Shown here: piece by piece, positions 16,628 to 25,556 of the stretch
Position numbering within the stretch: the stretch's first letter is position 1
Layout: every line of letters begins with the position of its first letter
DNA from: JAGTVG01 sp942491935
Lineage (GTDB): Bacteria > Bacteroidota > Bacteroidia > Cytophagales > Cyclobacteriaceae
Reading direction: 5' to 3'
Length of the DNA stretch: 64,000 bases
Assembly: GCA_942491935.1 (NCBI GenBank)
Contig: CALOCZ010000056.1
Span: 1 to 64,000 of the forward strand
The notes under the pieces: generated by a model
The model's database searches: none
What the model saw: only the letters and a program-made list of their open reading frames with translations
What the model was told of the DNA's origin: nothing
Translations under genes and position numbers: made by a program

Positions 16628-17743
16628 ATGCAAAGCTATCAAATTAATTCTCAAAAGAATACCTGGAATGCAATTGGCGTAATGTCCGGCACCTCTGTTG
16701 ACGGTCTTGATATTGTAGCTGCCACTTTTACGAGCAAAGAAAATTGGCAATACAAAATGCTCAAAACAGTTTCTGTCGATTATCCTGATGACCTACGAAA
16801 AAGACTGTTGGATTGTATTTATTCCTCAGCACAGGAATTGGTGTTTTTAGATCTTGATCTTGGAGCCTTCATTGGGAATAGAATTTCTGAATTCTTAAAA
16901 GATCTCAACATCCCAATAGACCTGATCGCTTCCCATGGTCATACGGTGTTTCATCAACCTGATAAGGGAATGACAAAACAAATAGGAGATGGTCAAACCA
17001 TATTACACGAAACAGGAATTATAACAATAAACGACTTTCGTATCATGGATGTGATAAATGGAGGACAAGGAGCTCCGCTTGTCCCAATAGGGGATCAACA
17101 TTTATTCCCTGAATTTGATGTATGTCTGAATATAGGAGGTTTTGCGAATATTTCATTTTCCGATCATAAGGGCAATAGAATTGCATTTGATACGGGACCT
17201 GCCAATTTACTCCTTAATTACCTTTCCAGGAAAATTGGGCATGAGTTCGACCCAAATGGTAAAAATGCCAGAAATGGAAAGTTAATCGATAATTTGTACC
17301 AGGACTTTAACACCCTGCCTTATTACGACTTGGATCCACCAAAATCCCTCGGACTGGAATGGGTAAACAAAAATATTATAAACGATCTGGATAATTCAGA
17401 TTATCAGGTAATTGATCTACTTCACACCTGCTCTCAGCATATTTCTTACCATATAAACAAAGCTATTAAAACTGATTTTCAAGATATTACTAAACCTGGA
17501 GAGGAGATAAAAGTACTGGTAACAGGGGGCGGAGCACATAATCAATTTTTAATGGACTGTTTGAGAGAACAGGGCATCAACATAAATTATATTATACCAT
17601 CACAAGAGATAATAGATTATAAGGAGGCCCTTATCTTTGCTTTTCTTGGTGTCCTAAGATATATTCGAAAAGAAAACGTATTAAAATCAGCTACCGGTGC
17701 TAAAATCAATTCTCTTGGCGGCACCTTGCATAATAATCTGTAA
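16628..17743 (+). CDS. anmK: Anhydro-N-acetylmuramic acid kinase
   Basis: The 371-residue protein has the family motifs I-G-V-M-S-G-T-S-V-D-G-L-D (residues 17-29), S-H-G-H-T-V-F-H, G-Q-G-A-P-L-V-P-I-G-D near 137-147, L-N-I-G-G-F-A-N-I-S and F-D-T-G-P-A-N. It converts 1,6-anhydro-MurNAc to MurNAc-6-phosphate during cell-wall recycling in the cytoplasm. It is slightly shorter than the Escherichia coli enzyme (369), so it is full length. It is divergent from coaX with a 19-base gap. Confidence 0.93.
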   Translation: MQSYQINSQKNTWNAIGVMSGTSVDGLDIVAATFTSKENWQYKMLKTVSVDYPDDLRKRLLDCIYSSAQELVFLDLDLGAFIGNRISEFLKDLNIPIDLIASHGHTVFHQPDKGMTKQIGDGQTILHETGIITINDFRIMDVINGGQGAPLVPIGDQHLFPEFDVCLNIGGFANISFSDHKGNRIAFDTGPANLLLNYLSRKIGHEFDPNGKNARNGKLIDNLYQDFNTLPYYDLDPPKSLGLEWVNKNIINDLDNSDYQVIDLLHTCSQHISYHINKAIKTDFQDITKPGEEIKVLVTGGGAHNQFLMDCLREQGININYIIPSQEIIDYKEALIFAFLGVLRYIRKENVLKSATGAKINSLGGTLHNNL

Positions 17744-17899
17744 TCCAAGAAATTATGTAAAGTAAGGACTTTTATATTTGAATTTTTTAGCCTATTGTTG
17801 CAATACTTTTTGAATGATCGTATCAAACATTATTTTTTAATAAATAGCTTTGCGCTTGAATTAATTAGTAATTGATTGTTGAAATAATTATAGTCTGTA

Positions 17900-19419
17900 A
17901 TGAAATCAATTAAATACTTCCTGTTCTTTTCTTTAGTACTTTCTGCATTTATCATAACGAATGATTCGTATGCTGAATCTGAAAGAAAAACTTCCTTAGA
18001 AGAGAAGACTATTACAATTAATAGCGATGGTTCGTCTGATGAAGTGGATGCAGAACATGTTAATTCCAGCGAATCAGATCATTCTCAACCTGCCGGATGG
18101 TCAGTAATTCCGTTTGTTTTGCTTTTATTAATGATTGCAACCGGGCCATTATTTTACGAACATTTCTGGCATAAGAATTATCCAAAGATCGCAGTGATCT
18201 TGGCCATCATCGTGGTTGCCTATTATCTTTTTGCGCTCCATAATTCGCATCAGCCCATTCATACGCGCTGGCTGAATACGTTCAATTCATTTCCCTTTTA
18301 ACAGGTTTATTCTTTGCTTCAGGTGCAATTATGATTAATGTAGACAAAAAAGCGACACCTGTGGCCAATGTAATCATTCTCCTTATTGGAGCAGTAATAG
18401 CAAATGTTATAGGGACAACCGGTGCATCTATGCTTTTAATCAGACCATTTATTCGCCTAAACAAAGGACGTATAAAAGCATATCATATCGTATTTTTTAT
18501 ATTTATTGTCAGTAATGTAGGTGGTTCTCTAACACCGATTGGGGATCCTCCACTCTTTCTAGGATTTCTTAAGGGTATTCCTTTTTTCTGGACTTTAACC
18601 CATAACTTCTTTCCTTGGTTGGTTGGGGTTCTTTTGCTATCACTGATGTTCTTCATAGTTGATATGCGAAATAAAAAACCTGACAAGGATGAAGCTCAGG
18701 ATAGTTTTACAAATAAGATTTCATTAATAGGATCCAAAAATTTTCTATGGCTAGGCATTATCGTAATAGCTGTATTTATTGATCCAAATGTTTTCAACTG
18801 GGTACCGGGGATAAATTATCATGGTCAGAAAATTTCTTTTCTGAGGGAAATAATAATGCTAACCGCTGCATTTCTTTCCTTCCGTCTGGCAGATAAAAAG
18901 ATACTTGCAGAGAATGAATTCAGCATTGAACCCATTAGAGAAGTAGCATTTCTATTCATAGGTATCTTTGGGACTATGATGCCAGCACTCGAACTGGTCA
19001 GTATCTTTGCAAGATCCGATGCGGGACAGGCTCTGATTACGCACAATGTTTTATACTGGGGAACAGGAACATTATCTGGATTTCTGGACAATGCACCTAC
19101 CTATCTTAATTTTCTGGCTGCTGGAATGTCAGCAAGAGGTGCAGATATTGGTTTAGTCGCTGATGTGATTAAATATGCTGATGGAGGCGTTTTCTATAAT
19201 TCAGTTATTGATCTTAAAGCGATTTCAATCGGGGCTGTGTTCTTTGGTGCCTTTTCGTACATTGGAAATGGTCCTAACTTCATGGTAAAATCAATTGCTG
19301 AACAAATTGGAATTGACATGCCATCTTTCTTCGGATATATTTTGAAGTATTCAATTCCAATATTGGTGCCTGTCTTAATCATAACATGGCTTATTTTCTT
19401 CTGGTCAGTACCTGTATAA
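17900..19419 (+). pseudogene. NhaD-family Na+/H+ antiporter with signal peptide, frameshifted
   Basis: Two frames join here. The first (17900-18301) encodes a signal peptide (residues 1-25), a polar Ser/Glu/Asp segment and the first membrane helices, ending after H-Q-P-I-H-T. The second frame picks up at once with A-L-A-E-Y-V-Q-F-I-S-L-L, then T-G-A-S-M-L-L-I, V-G-G-S-L-T-P-I-G-D-P-P-L, F-L-D-N-A-P-T-Y-L and N-G-P-N-F-M-V-K, all NhaD/ArsB-type motifs. The shift lies near 18260-18270 and one missing base would repair it. NhaD proteins exchange sodium and protons at high pH. The frameshift may be real decay or a sequencing error, since no other motif is lost. A TAGCTTTG sequence at 17845 is a possible -7 element. 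Confidence 0.8.
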
Positions 19420-19435
19420 TGCCTGGCAGGGGTTT

Positions 19436-19786
19436 TCAATAAAATGCATCTTCGATGTGTTCAATTGAAATTTCTGGTTTCAGGAAAATTGAAATAATAT
19501 CAAACCTGATGTCTCCTGCCCACTGGTTCTGATAAATATAATGGTCAGCACACGAAAGAATATGATCGGATTTTCTGCCATCAACAGCCTCTTCGGGATA
19601 ACCAAATCTTTTCGATTGCCTTGTTTTTACTTCAATAAAAGCTATGACATCATCAATTTTAGAGATAATATCAATTTCAAGGCGTCCATGCTTAAAATTT
19701 CTTTCCAATATAATATATCCCTTGTTTATCAAATATTCAACAGCAAGAGATTCTCCCTTTCTTCCTATTTCCTTATTTTTGCTCAA
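19436..19786 (-). CDS. YraN/UPF0102 family nuclease-fold protein
   Basis: The 116-residue protein has the family order G-R-K-G-E-S-L-A (residues 8-15), L-E-I-D-I-I (near 36), A-F-I-E-V-K-T-R (near 49-56) and F-D-I-I. The E, D, E-x-K residues form a restriction-endonuclease-like active site, but no substrate is established. The start is a TTG (complement of 19784-19786). It runs opposite to manA, whose ATG is 20 bases away, and is convergent with the antiporter gene, 16 bases from its stop. Confidence 0.87.
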   Translation of the reverse strand: MSKNKEIGRKGESLAVEYLINKGYIILERNFKHGRLEIDIISKIDDVIAFIEVKTRQSKRFGYPEEAVDGRKSDHILSCADHYIYQNQWAGDIRFDIISIFLKPEISIEHIEDAFY

Positions 19787-19806
19787 TTCAACTTAATCTA
19801 GTCATT

Positions 19807-20787
19807 ATGCTATATCCTTTAAAATTCCATCCCATTTTTAAAGATAAGATCTGGGGAGGTAAAAAGATACAAAGTATCTTAAAAAAGGATTTTTCACCAC
19901 TTGATAATTGTGGCGAATCCTGGGAAATTTCAGGTGTTCCAAACAATGGATCAATAATTAAAAATGGTCATCTTTCCGGACAAAGCCTTAATCAGGTAAT
20001 AAAAGAATTCAAGGGGCAACTGTTGGGAGAAAATGTGTACGAAAAATTTCAGAGTGATTTTCCTCTTTTGATAAAATTTATTGATGCTAATGACGATCTT
20101 TCTATTCAGGTACATCCAGACGATGATTTAGCCTGGGAACGGCATCAGTCCTTTGGTAAAACAGAAATGTGGTATATCATTCAGGCTGATGAAAATGCTG
20201 AACTGATTGCCGGATTCAATCAAAAAATGGATAAGAACGCCTATTTGGAAAATTTCAAAAATGGCACCTTAATGGATGTATTAAATAAAGAAAAGGTAGA
20301 AGAAGGCGACGTATTTTTTATTCCTGCGGGTCGGATCCATACAATCGGTAAAGGTTTGTTACTTGCAGAAATTCAGCAATCATCCGATGTTACCTATAGG
20401 ATTTACGATTTTGATCGAAAAGACAAGAACGGGAATACTCGGGAATTGCATATTAATGAGGCCCTGGATGCTATTGATTATAAATTTTATCCTCAGTATA
20501 AAACTAATTATGAAGATAAGATAGATCAACCGATTGAGATTGTAAAATCTACTTATTTCACCACTAATAAATTAACACTCAATTCAAAAATATATCGGGA
20601 TATAAAAAGCTTGGATTCCTTTGTAATATACATTTGTCTTGAAGGTGAAGGTCATATTGAACATGAAGATACCAGAACACGTATAGGTATGGGTGAGGTA
20701 TTATTAATGCCTGCTGAATTAAATCAATATTTTTTGATTCCCAACGATCAAATTAAATTATTGGAAACCTATATTACGAAAGGTTAA
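19807..20787 (+). CDS. manA: Class I mannose-6-phosphate isomerase
   Basis: The 326-residue protein starts M-L-Y-P-L-K-F-H-P and has the zinc-binding cupin motifs: S-I-Q-V-H-P-D-D near residues 97-104, K-T-E-M-W-Y near 118-123, G-D-V-F-F-I-P-A-G-R-I-H-T and E-I-Q-Q-S-S-D. It interconverts mannose-6-phosphate and fructose-6-phosphate for nucleotide-sugar supply. This is the short type I form typical of Bacteroidota and Firmicutes. A TATTTTTG sequence at 19774-19781 is a possible -7 element. Its stop is followed after one base by the lipB start. Confidence 0.92.
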   Translation: MLYPLKFHPIFKDKIWGGKKIQSILKKDFSPLDNCGESWEISGVPNNGSIIKNGHLSGQSLNQVIKEFKGQLLGENVYEKFQSDFPLLIKFIDANDDLSIQVHPDDDLAWERHQSFGKTEMWYIIQADENAELIAGFNQKMDKNAYLENFKNGTLMDVLNKEKVEEGDVFFIPAGRIHTIGKGLLLAEIQQSSDVTYRIYDFDRKDKNGNTRELHINEALDAIDYKFYPQYKTNYEDKIDQPIEIVKSTYFTTNKLTLNSKIYRDIKSLDSFVIYICLEGEGHIEHEDTRTRIGMGEVLLMPAELNQYFLIPNDQIKLLETYITKG

Positions 20788-20788
20788 T

Positions 20789-21511
20789 TTGAAATATAAA
20801 AAAAACAATAAAGTCTACTATCAAAATTTAGGCCTGATTGATTATAAAGAAGCCTGGGACTACCAGGAGAAAATATTTAATGAAATAATCCAGGAGAAGC
20901 TTCAGAACCGGGAGAGGCAATATGGCGATAAATCCTTAACGCCAAATTATCTCCTGTTATGTCAACATCCGCATGTTTACACGTTAGGGAAAAGCGGAGA
21001 CCCTAACAACCTGCTTATAAATGAAGGTGAACTGAAAAAAAGAGGAGCATCCTTCTATCACATAAACAGAGGGGGTGATATTACTTATCATGGACCAGGA
21101 CAGATAGTCGGGTATCCTATAATTGACCTCGATAATTTTACAACAGACATACACAAATACCTTCGTTTTCTCGAAGAAGCGATTATCCTTACGTTACAGG
21201 AATTTGGAATCAATGCTGGAAGAATACCCGGACTAACCGGGGTATGGCTTGATATCGATAACAAAGCAAAGGCAAGAAAAATATGTGCAATAGGCGTAAA
21301 AACCAGCCGATGGGTAACCATGCATGGTTTCGCTTTGAATGTTAATACCAACCTTGATTTCTTTAATTATATTGTCCCCTGTGGTATCGATGATAAAGCA
21401 GTCACTTCTTTATCGAAAGAATTAAATCGCAATGTTGAAATCTCAAATGTCGAAGAAAAAGTAAAACGAAATATCGAGAAGGTATTTGAGATGGAATTAG
21501 TAGATTTTTAA
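20789..21511 (+). CDS. lipB: Octanoyl-[acyl-carrier-protein]:protein N-octanoyltransferase LipB
   Basis: The 240-residue protein carries the LipB motifs L-L-C-Q-H-P-H-V-Y-T-L-G-K, R-G-G-D-I-T-Y-H-G-P-G-Q (residues 92-103), a K-I-C-A-I-G-V-K segment and N-Y-I-V-P-C-G-I, which contain the catalytic Lys and Cys. It transfers octanoate from ACP to lipoyl domains. The start is a TTG at 20789, one base after the manA stop; no ATG lies nearby in frame, so the genes are coupled. An A-T-T-T-G-A-A context is shared with other TTG starts in the window. Confidence 0.94.
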   Translation: MKYKKNNKVYYQNLGLIDYKEAWDYQEKIFNEIIQEKLQNRERQYGDKSLTPNYLLLCQHPHVYTLGKSGDPNNLLINEGELKKRGASFYHINRGGDITYHGPGQIVGYPIIDLDNFTTDIHKYLRFLEEAIILTLQEFGINAGRIPGLTGVWLDIDNKAKARKICAIGVKTSRWVTMHGFALNVNTNLDFFNYIVPCGIDDKAVTSLSKELNRNVEISNVEEKVKRNIEKVFEMELVDF

Positions 21512-21538
21512 AACCTTATATCCCGAATTAATGTGTTT

Positions 21539-22378
21539 TTAGTTTTTGGTGTTCAGGGCATTTTGATACAATAGTTGCCCCCTTCTATTCCATTCCCGGA
21601 AAACATATGGGCTAAAGCGTTCCTCATAAGGATCGCTTTTATATTGAATCTGTTTTTTGGCGCGCAATTTTATATCAAAATATTCAGTCCATCGCCCAAT
21701 TTTCTCCCCATATTTAAACTGACCCTTTACCGCTACTTCGCCATTTTCATGAAAAAAATAATAGTCCCCTTCAACTTCGCCATATACTACGGGTATTACT
21801 TCCTTTAGTTTCTTTCGATCATCATCGTAAAACTTGACCAATGATTCTTTCGGCCAACCTCTATAAAATTTTCTCTTTTCAACAAGCACATCATTTTTAT
21901 CCAGCTTTATCCATCTTCCATGCTTTGTCCCAACATAATAAATACCTTCCTCTATCAATTGCCCACCACGAATTTTTGTATAAGGGCCATGCAGGATCCT
22001 GCCATATTTTTTATCGATGGTTCCGGTATTACGAATTTTCTTTCTGCGAAAATCAAACCAGTAAATATCAGGAACATAGCTGTCCGGCTCTACCCATTCT
22101 TTTAAATAATGAAAAATCTCTACGGTTGTATTATCCCCATATCCTACACGTGTATAACCTTTTTTTGTTTTAATACCGTAATAGACGTTTTTCTTAGGTT
22201 TTTTCTTTTTTCTTGCATCTTCATCCTCCTCTTCCTCTTCTAAATCAATAGTCAGGGGTTGAGATCGCTCAATAATGAACTCTATGGGCTCTGCTCCAGT
22301 CTGCCCTTCCTGTGCAAAAAGGAAGTTTTTTCCGAACAATAAAAATAACAAAAAATAATATGGCAAATACCTCTTCAT
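21539..22378 (-). CDS. Exported MORN-repeat-like protein
   Basis: From the ATG at 22378 the protein has a signal peptide (ending N-F-L-F-A-Q), an acidic run (D-L-E-E-E-E-E-D-E-D-A) directly followed by a basic run (R-K-K-K-K-P-K-K), and then MORN-type repeats such as G-P-Y-T-K-I-R-G-G-Q-L-I-E-E-G, G-R-W-I-K and G-E-V-A-V-K-G-Q-F-K-Y-G-E-K-I-G-R-W. Similar YwqK-type domains occur in toxin-antitoxin annotations, but this appears to be an envelope protein. It ends 30 bases from the lipB stop (convergent). A longer frame begins 14 codons earlier with no signal benefit. Confidence 0.7.
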   Translation of the reverse strand: MKRYLPYYFLLFLLFGKNFLFAQEGQTGAEPIEFIIERSQPLTIDLEEEEEDEDARKKKKPKKNVYYGIKTKKGYTRVGYGDNTTVEIFHYLKEWVEPDSYVPDIYWFDFRRKKIRNTGTIDKKYGRILHGPYTKIRGGQLIEEGIYYVGTKHGRWIKLDKNDVLVEKRKFYRGWPKESLVKFYDDDRKKLKEVIPVVYGEVEGDYYFFHENGEVAVKGQFKYGEKIGRWTEYFDIKLRAKKQIQYKSDPYEERFSPYVFREWNRRGQLLYQNALNTKN

Positions 22379-22421
22379 ATTCACATACTCAACGATAGCT
22401 AATAAAAAATATTTCAACAAT

Positions 22422-23690
22422 TTAATAAGTTAAGATCGTCTTTTCAATGATATCACAACATTCAAATAATTGCTCTTCAGTCATAACCAGAGGAGGGGCA
22501 AACCGTATGATATTACCATGGGTTGGCTTTGCGAGTAAACCATTATCTTTAAGTTTAAGGCACAAATTCCATGCGGTTTCACTTTCTGGGGCATCATATA
22601 TTTCAATTGCATTTAATAGCCCACGACCCCGAATCAATTTTACAAGATCACTTTTTTCTACAAGTGTATTCATCCTCTCCCTGAAGAGCTCACCTAGTTT
22701 TCTGGCATTTTGAGCCAGCTTCTCTTTTCTGAGAATTTCGAGAGCCTCTATGGCCACCATGCTCCCAAGCGGATTACCCCCATAGGTGGAGCCATGCTGA
22801 CCAGGTTTGATAACATCCATTATTTCCTTATCAGCAAGTACAGCAGATACAGGGTACATTCCACCGGAAAGGGCCTTTCCAAGGATGAGAATATCCGGTT
22901 TCAGATAGGTGTCTTGCCTCTCGCAATCTCCCTTACAAGTACAATTTCCACACATAGCCAGCAAACTGCCGGTTCTGGCCAATCCAGTTTGAATTTCATC
23001 AGCAATAAATAAAACATTATTTTCTTTGCATAACCTGTATGTCTCCCTAATAAAATCATCGGAGGGAACAATCACCCCTGCTTCTCCCTGAATGGGTTCC
23101 ACAAGAAATCCAGCTACTGATTCCTCCCCTATCACTTCCTTAAGTGATTCTATGCTGTTATATGGGATACGCTTAAAACCCGGGGTATAAGGACCGAAAT
23201 GATTATGGGCTTCAGGATCATTTGAAAAAGAAATGATAGTGGTCGTTCTGCCATGAAAGTTATTGTCACAAACTATAATACTCGCTTGACTTTCCTTAAT
23301 CCCTTTCTTCTCATATGCCCATTTTCTACAGATTTTTATTGCTGTCTCAACGGCCTCTGCACCGGTGTTCATGGGCAATACCCTTTCATAACCAAAATAT
23401 TCTGTTACATACTTCTCGTATATTCCCAGCACATCATTATAGAATGCCCGGGAAGTTAGTGTGAGTTTCCTTGCCTGACTTATAAGTGTATCGACGATCC
23501 TTGGATGACAATGCCCCTGATTTACAGCGCTGTAGGATGACAGAAAATCATAATATCGCTTTCCCTCAACATCCCAGACATATACGCCTTCTCCTCTGGA
23601 GATGACTACGGGTATCGGATGATAATTATGGGCACCATATTCATTTTCAAGATGGATCCCTTCAAGGCTTGATTTAATACTTTTTTCCAT
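22422..23690 (-). CDS. rocD: Ornithine--oxo-acid aminotransferase
   Basis: The protein (422 residues from the ATG at 23690) has class III PLP aminotransferase features: Y-D-F-L-S-S-Y-S-A-V-N-Q-G-H near residues 45-60, N-T-G-A-E-A-V-E-T-A, D-E-I-Q-T-G-L-A-R-T-G and the PLP-lysine motif L-G-K-A-L-S-G-G near residue 272. It transfers the delta-amino group of ornithine to 2-oxoglutarate. A Cys-rich insert (C-G-N-C-T-C-K-G-D-C) precedes the lysine and is absent from animal enzymes. A GTG three codons upstream is the alternative start. Confidence 0.9.
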   Translation of the reverse strand: MEKSIKSSLEGIHLENEYGAHNYHPIPVVISRGEGVYVWDVEGKRYYDFLSSYSAVNQGHCHPRIVDTLISQARKLTLTSRAFYNDVLGIYEKYVTEYFGYERVLPMNTGAEAVETAIKICRKWAYEKKGIKESQASIIVCDNNFHGRTTTIISFSNDPEAHNHFGPYTPGFKRIPYNSIESLKEVIGEESVAGFLVEPIQGEAGVIVPSDDFIRETYRLCKENNVLFIADEIQTGLARTGSLLAMCGNCTCKGDCERQDTYLKPDILILGKALSGGMYPVSAVLADKEIMDVIKPGQHGSTYGGNPLGSMVAIEALEILRKEKLAQNARKLGELFRERMNTLVEKSDLVKLIRGRGLLNAIEIYDAPESETAWNLCLKLKDNGLLAKPTHGNIIRFAPPLVMTEEQLFECCDIIEKTILTY

Positions 23691-23846
23691 TGTCAACACT
23701 TTTAAGTGATAAATGTAAGAGCTAATTTAAAAATATAACAAAATTAAGAAAATCATTACTAGGATATCTGGTTTTAAAATAAGAAATAGGCTTAGAATCA
23801 AACATTTTATGTATTTTGAGATATACTATTTATATTTTTAATTGTT

Positions 23847-23876
23847 TTGATTTTTATAAAAAAAGACTCACCTTTG
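23847..23876 (+). promoter_or_regulatory. Bacteroidota-type promoter of the rpmB operon
   Basis: TTG (23847-23849) and CACCTTTG (23869-23876) are separated by 19 bases. The -7 element ends in the CCTTTGCA form seen at ribosomal protein promoters of this phylum. The rpmB start codon lies 30 bases downstream. The 207-base gap upstream of rpmB otherwise holds only AT-rich sequence. Confidence 0.65.
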
Positions 23877-23906
23877 CAGACCAATTTAAAAGCAATCTAT
23901 AGAAAG

Positions 23907-24149
23907 ATGTCAAAAGTTTGTCAGGTATCAGGAAAAAGGCCTAGGGTTGGAAACAATGTTTCACACTCTAATATTAAGACAAAGCGTAAATTCTATCCGA
24001 ATCTGCAAAAGAAACGCTTTTATTTAGCTGAGGAAGACCGATGGATTACTTTAAAAGTATCTGTCTCTACCCTTAGAACAATAAACAAAAATGGCTTATC
24101 CGCTGTACTAAAAAAGGCAGCTGAGAAAGGTACTCTTGTATTGAAATAA
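23907..24149 (+). CDS. rpmB: 50S ribosomal protein L28
   Basis: From the ATG at 23907 the 80-residue protein begins M-S-K-V-C-Q-V-S-G-K-R-P and contains N-V-S-H-S-N-I-K-T-K-R-K-F and R-W-I-T-L-K-V-S-V-S-T-L-R-T-I-N-K-N-G, all hallmarks of L28. An earlier start frame of 20 codons lies in the promoter region and is not used. It heads the canonical Bacteroidota operon rpmB-rpmG-DUF4295-ftsY. Confidence 0.95.
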   Translation: MSKVCQVSGKRPRVGNNVSHSNIKTKRKFYPNLQKKRFYLAEEDRWITLKVSVSTLRTINKNGLSAVLKKAAEKGTLVLK

Positions 24150-24161
24150 ATAATAGTAATA

Positions 24162-24344
24162 ATGGCTAAAAAAGGTAACAGAGTTCAGGTAATTTTAGAA
24201 TGTACAGAACATAAAAATTCTGGAATGCCTGGTACATCTAGATATATAACTACAAAAAACAGGAAAAATACACCTGAAAGGCTGGAGTTAAAAAAATATA
24301 ATCCGATCCTTAAGAAATATACTGTTCACAAAGAAATTAAATAA
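24162..24344 (+). CDS. rpmG: 50S ribosomal protein L33
   Basis: The 60-residue protein begins M-A-K-K-G-N-R-V-Q-V-I-L-E-C-T-E-H and ends T-V-H-K-E-I-K, a full-length L33. It has only one cysteine, so it is the zinc-free (C-) form. It lies 12 bases after rpmB. Confidence 0.94.
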   Translation: MAKKGNRVQVILECTEHKNSGMPGTSRYITTKNRKNTPERLELKKYNPILKKYTVHKEIK

Positions 24345-24346
24345 TT

Positions 24347-24496
24347 ATGGCAAAGAAAGTAGTTGCTACCCTTAAAAAGGGTAAAGAATATGCTAAAATT
24401 ATAAAGACTGTTAGATCTCCAAAAACAGGGGCTTACTCTTTTAAGGAAGAAATGGTACCGGTTGATATGGTACAGGAAGTGCTTTCTTCTAAATAA
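24347..24496 (+). CDS. DUF4295 protein (small ribosome-associated)
   Basis: A 49-residue Lys-rich reading frame (M-A-K-K-V-V-A-T-L-K-K-G-K start, V-Q-E-V-L-S-S-K end) lies 2 bases after rpmG and before ftsY. This size, sequence pattern and position match DUF4295, a small protein present in this operon across Bacteroidota and thought to be ribosome-associated. It is too short for a standard ORF cut-off but is clearly part of the operon. Confidence 0.88.
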   Translation: MAKKVVATLKKGKEYAKIIKTVRSPKTGAYSFKEEMVPVDMVQEVLSSK

Positions 24497-24524
24497 TTTA
24501 AAATATTAAATATCATCTGATTGT

Positions 24525-24548
24525 AGTCCCGCTTTGTGGGACTTTTTT
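24525..24548 (+). terminator. Rho-independent terminator / attenuator before ftsY
   Basis: A six-base perfect stem (AGTCCC 24525-24530 with GGGACT 24538-24543) with a seven-base loop is followed by six T residues. It closes the ribosomal part of the operon; ftsY starts 28 bases beyond it and may depend on readthrough. Confidence 0.75.
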
Positions 24549-24575
24549 ATTATTTTTCAGGTTAAATTCTATTCC

Positions 24576-25532
24576 ATGGCCCTGTTTAATTTTCTATCTA
24601 AAGACAAAAAGGAATCCCTTGATAAAGGACTTGAAAAAACAAAAACCAATTTTTTTCAGAAAATTGGCAAAGCAGTAGCAGGAAAATCAAAGGTTGATGA
24701 TGAGGTTCTCGATGAACTTGAAGAAATTTTAATAACTTCTGATGTAGGTGTAGATACAACAATAAAAATTATTAAGCGGATAGAAGAAAGGGTAGCAAGG
24801 GATAAATACTTAAATGTAGATGAGCTTAATATAATTTTAAAGGAAGAAATAGCTTCGCTTCTATCCGAAAATAAGACAGAAGATGTAACTGATTTTGAGA
24901 TTCCACAGGACAGCAAACCCTATGTAATTCTGGTAGTCGGTGTAAACGGTGTAGGCAAAACCACGACCATTGGAAAATTAGCTGCACAATATAAAAAGGA
25001 AGGCAAAAAAGTGATATTAGGGGCAGCTGATACGTTCCGGGCTGCTGCCGTCGATCAATTAATAAGATGGGGAGAAAGAGTGGGGGTTGATGTCGTTTCA
25101 CATGGAATGAATACTGATCCAGGAGCGGTTGCTTTTGAAGCTGTAAAAAAAGGTGTCGAAAAAGATGCTGATGTGGTTATTATCGATACTGCAGGCCGTT
25201 TGCATACCAAGGTTAACTTAATGAACGAATTAGCCAAAATTAAACGGGTTGTACAGAAATTCATAGCAGAAGCACCCCAGGAAGTTCTGCTAATTCTTGA
25301 CGGTAGTACTGGACAAAATGCATTTATTCAGGCACGGGAGTTTACAAAAGCAACTGATGTCAATTCAATTGCTATAACGAAATTAGATGGCACTGCTAAG
25401 GGTGGGGTTGTAATAGGCATATCTGATGAATTCAAAATCCCTGTAAAATACATTGGAATTGGCGAAAAGGTCGAAGACTTACAGGTTTTTAATAAATATG
25501 AATTTGTTGATTCCCTTTTCAGCTCCGACTGA
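24576..25532 (+). CDS. ftsY: Signal recognition particle receptor FtsY
   Basis: From the ATG at 24576 the 318-residue protein has the SRP GTPase N domain and then the G domain with G-V-N-G-V-G-K-T-T-T (P-loop), D-T-F-R-A-A-A-V-D-Q-L, I-I-D-T-A-G-R-L-H and T-K-L-D-G-T-A-K-G-G. It lacks the acidic A domain of the Escherichia coli protein, as usual in this phylum. FtsY docks ribosome-SRP complexes at the membrane SecYEG. It follows a terminator hairpin and is probably reached by readthrough. A frame starting 14 codons upstream overlaps the terminator and is rejected. Confidence 0.95.
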   Translation: MALFNFLSKDKKESLDKGLEKTKTNFFQKIGKAVAGKSKVDDEVLDELEEILITSDVGVDTTIKIIKRIEERVARDKYLNVDELNIILKEEIASLLSENKTEDVTDFEIPQDSKPYVILVVGVNGVGKTTTIGKLAAQYKKEGKKVILGAADTFRAAAVDQLIRWGERVGVDVVSHGMNTDPGAVAFEAVKKGVEKDADVVIIDTAGRLHTKVNLMNELAKIKRVVQKFIAEAPQEVLLILDGSTGQNAFIQAREFTKATDVNSIAITKLDGTAKGGVVIGISDEFKIPVKYIGIGEKVEDLQVFNKYEFVDSLFSSD

Positions 25533-25556
25533 TCTTGTTAGGAAGTTTTTAGAATA

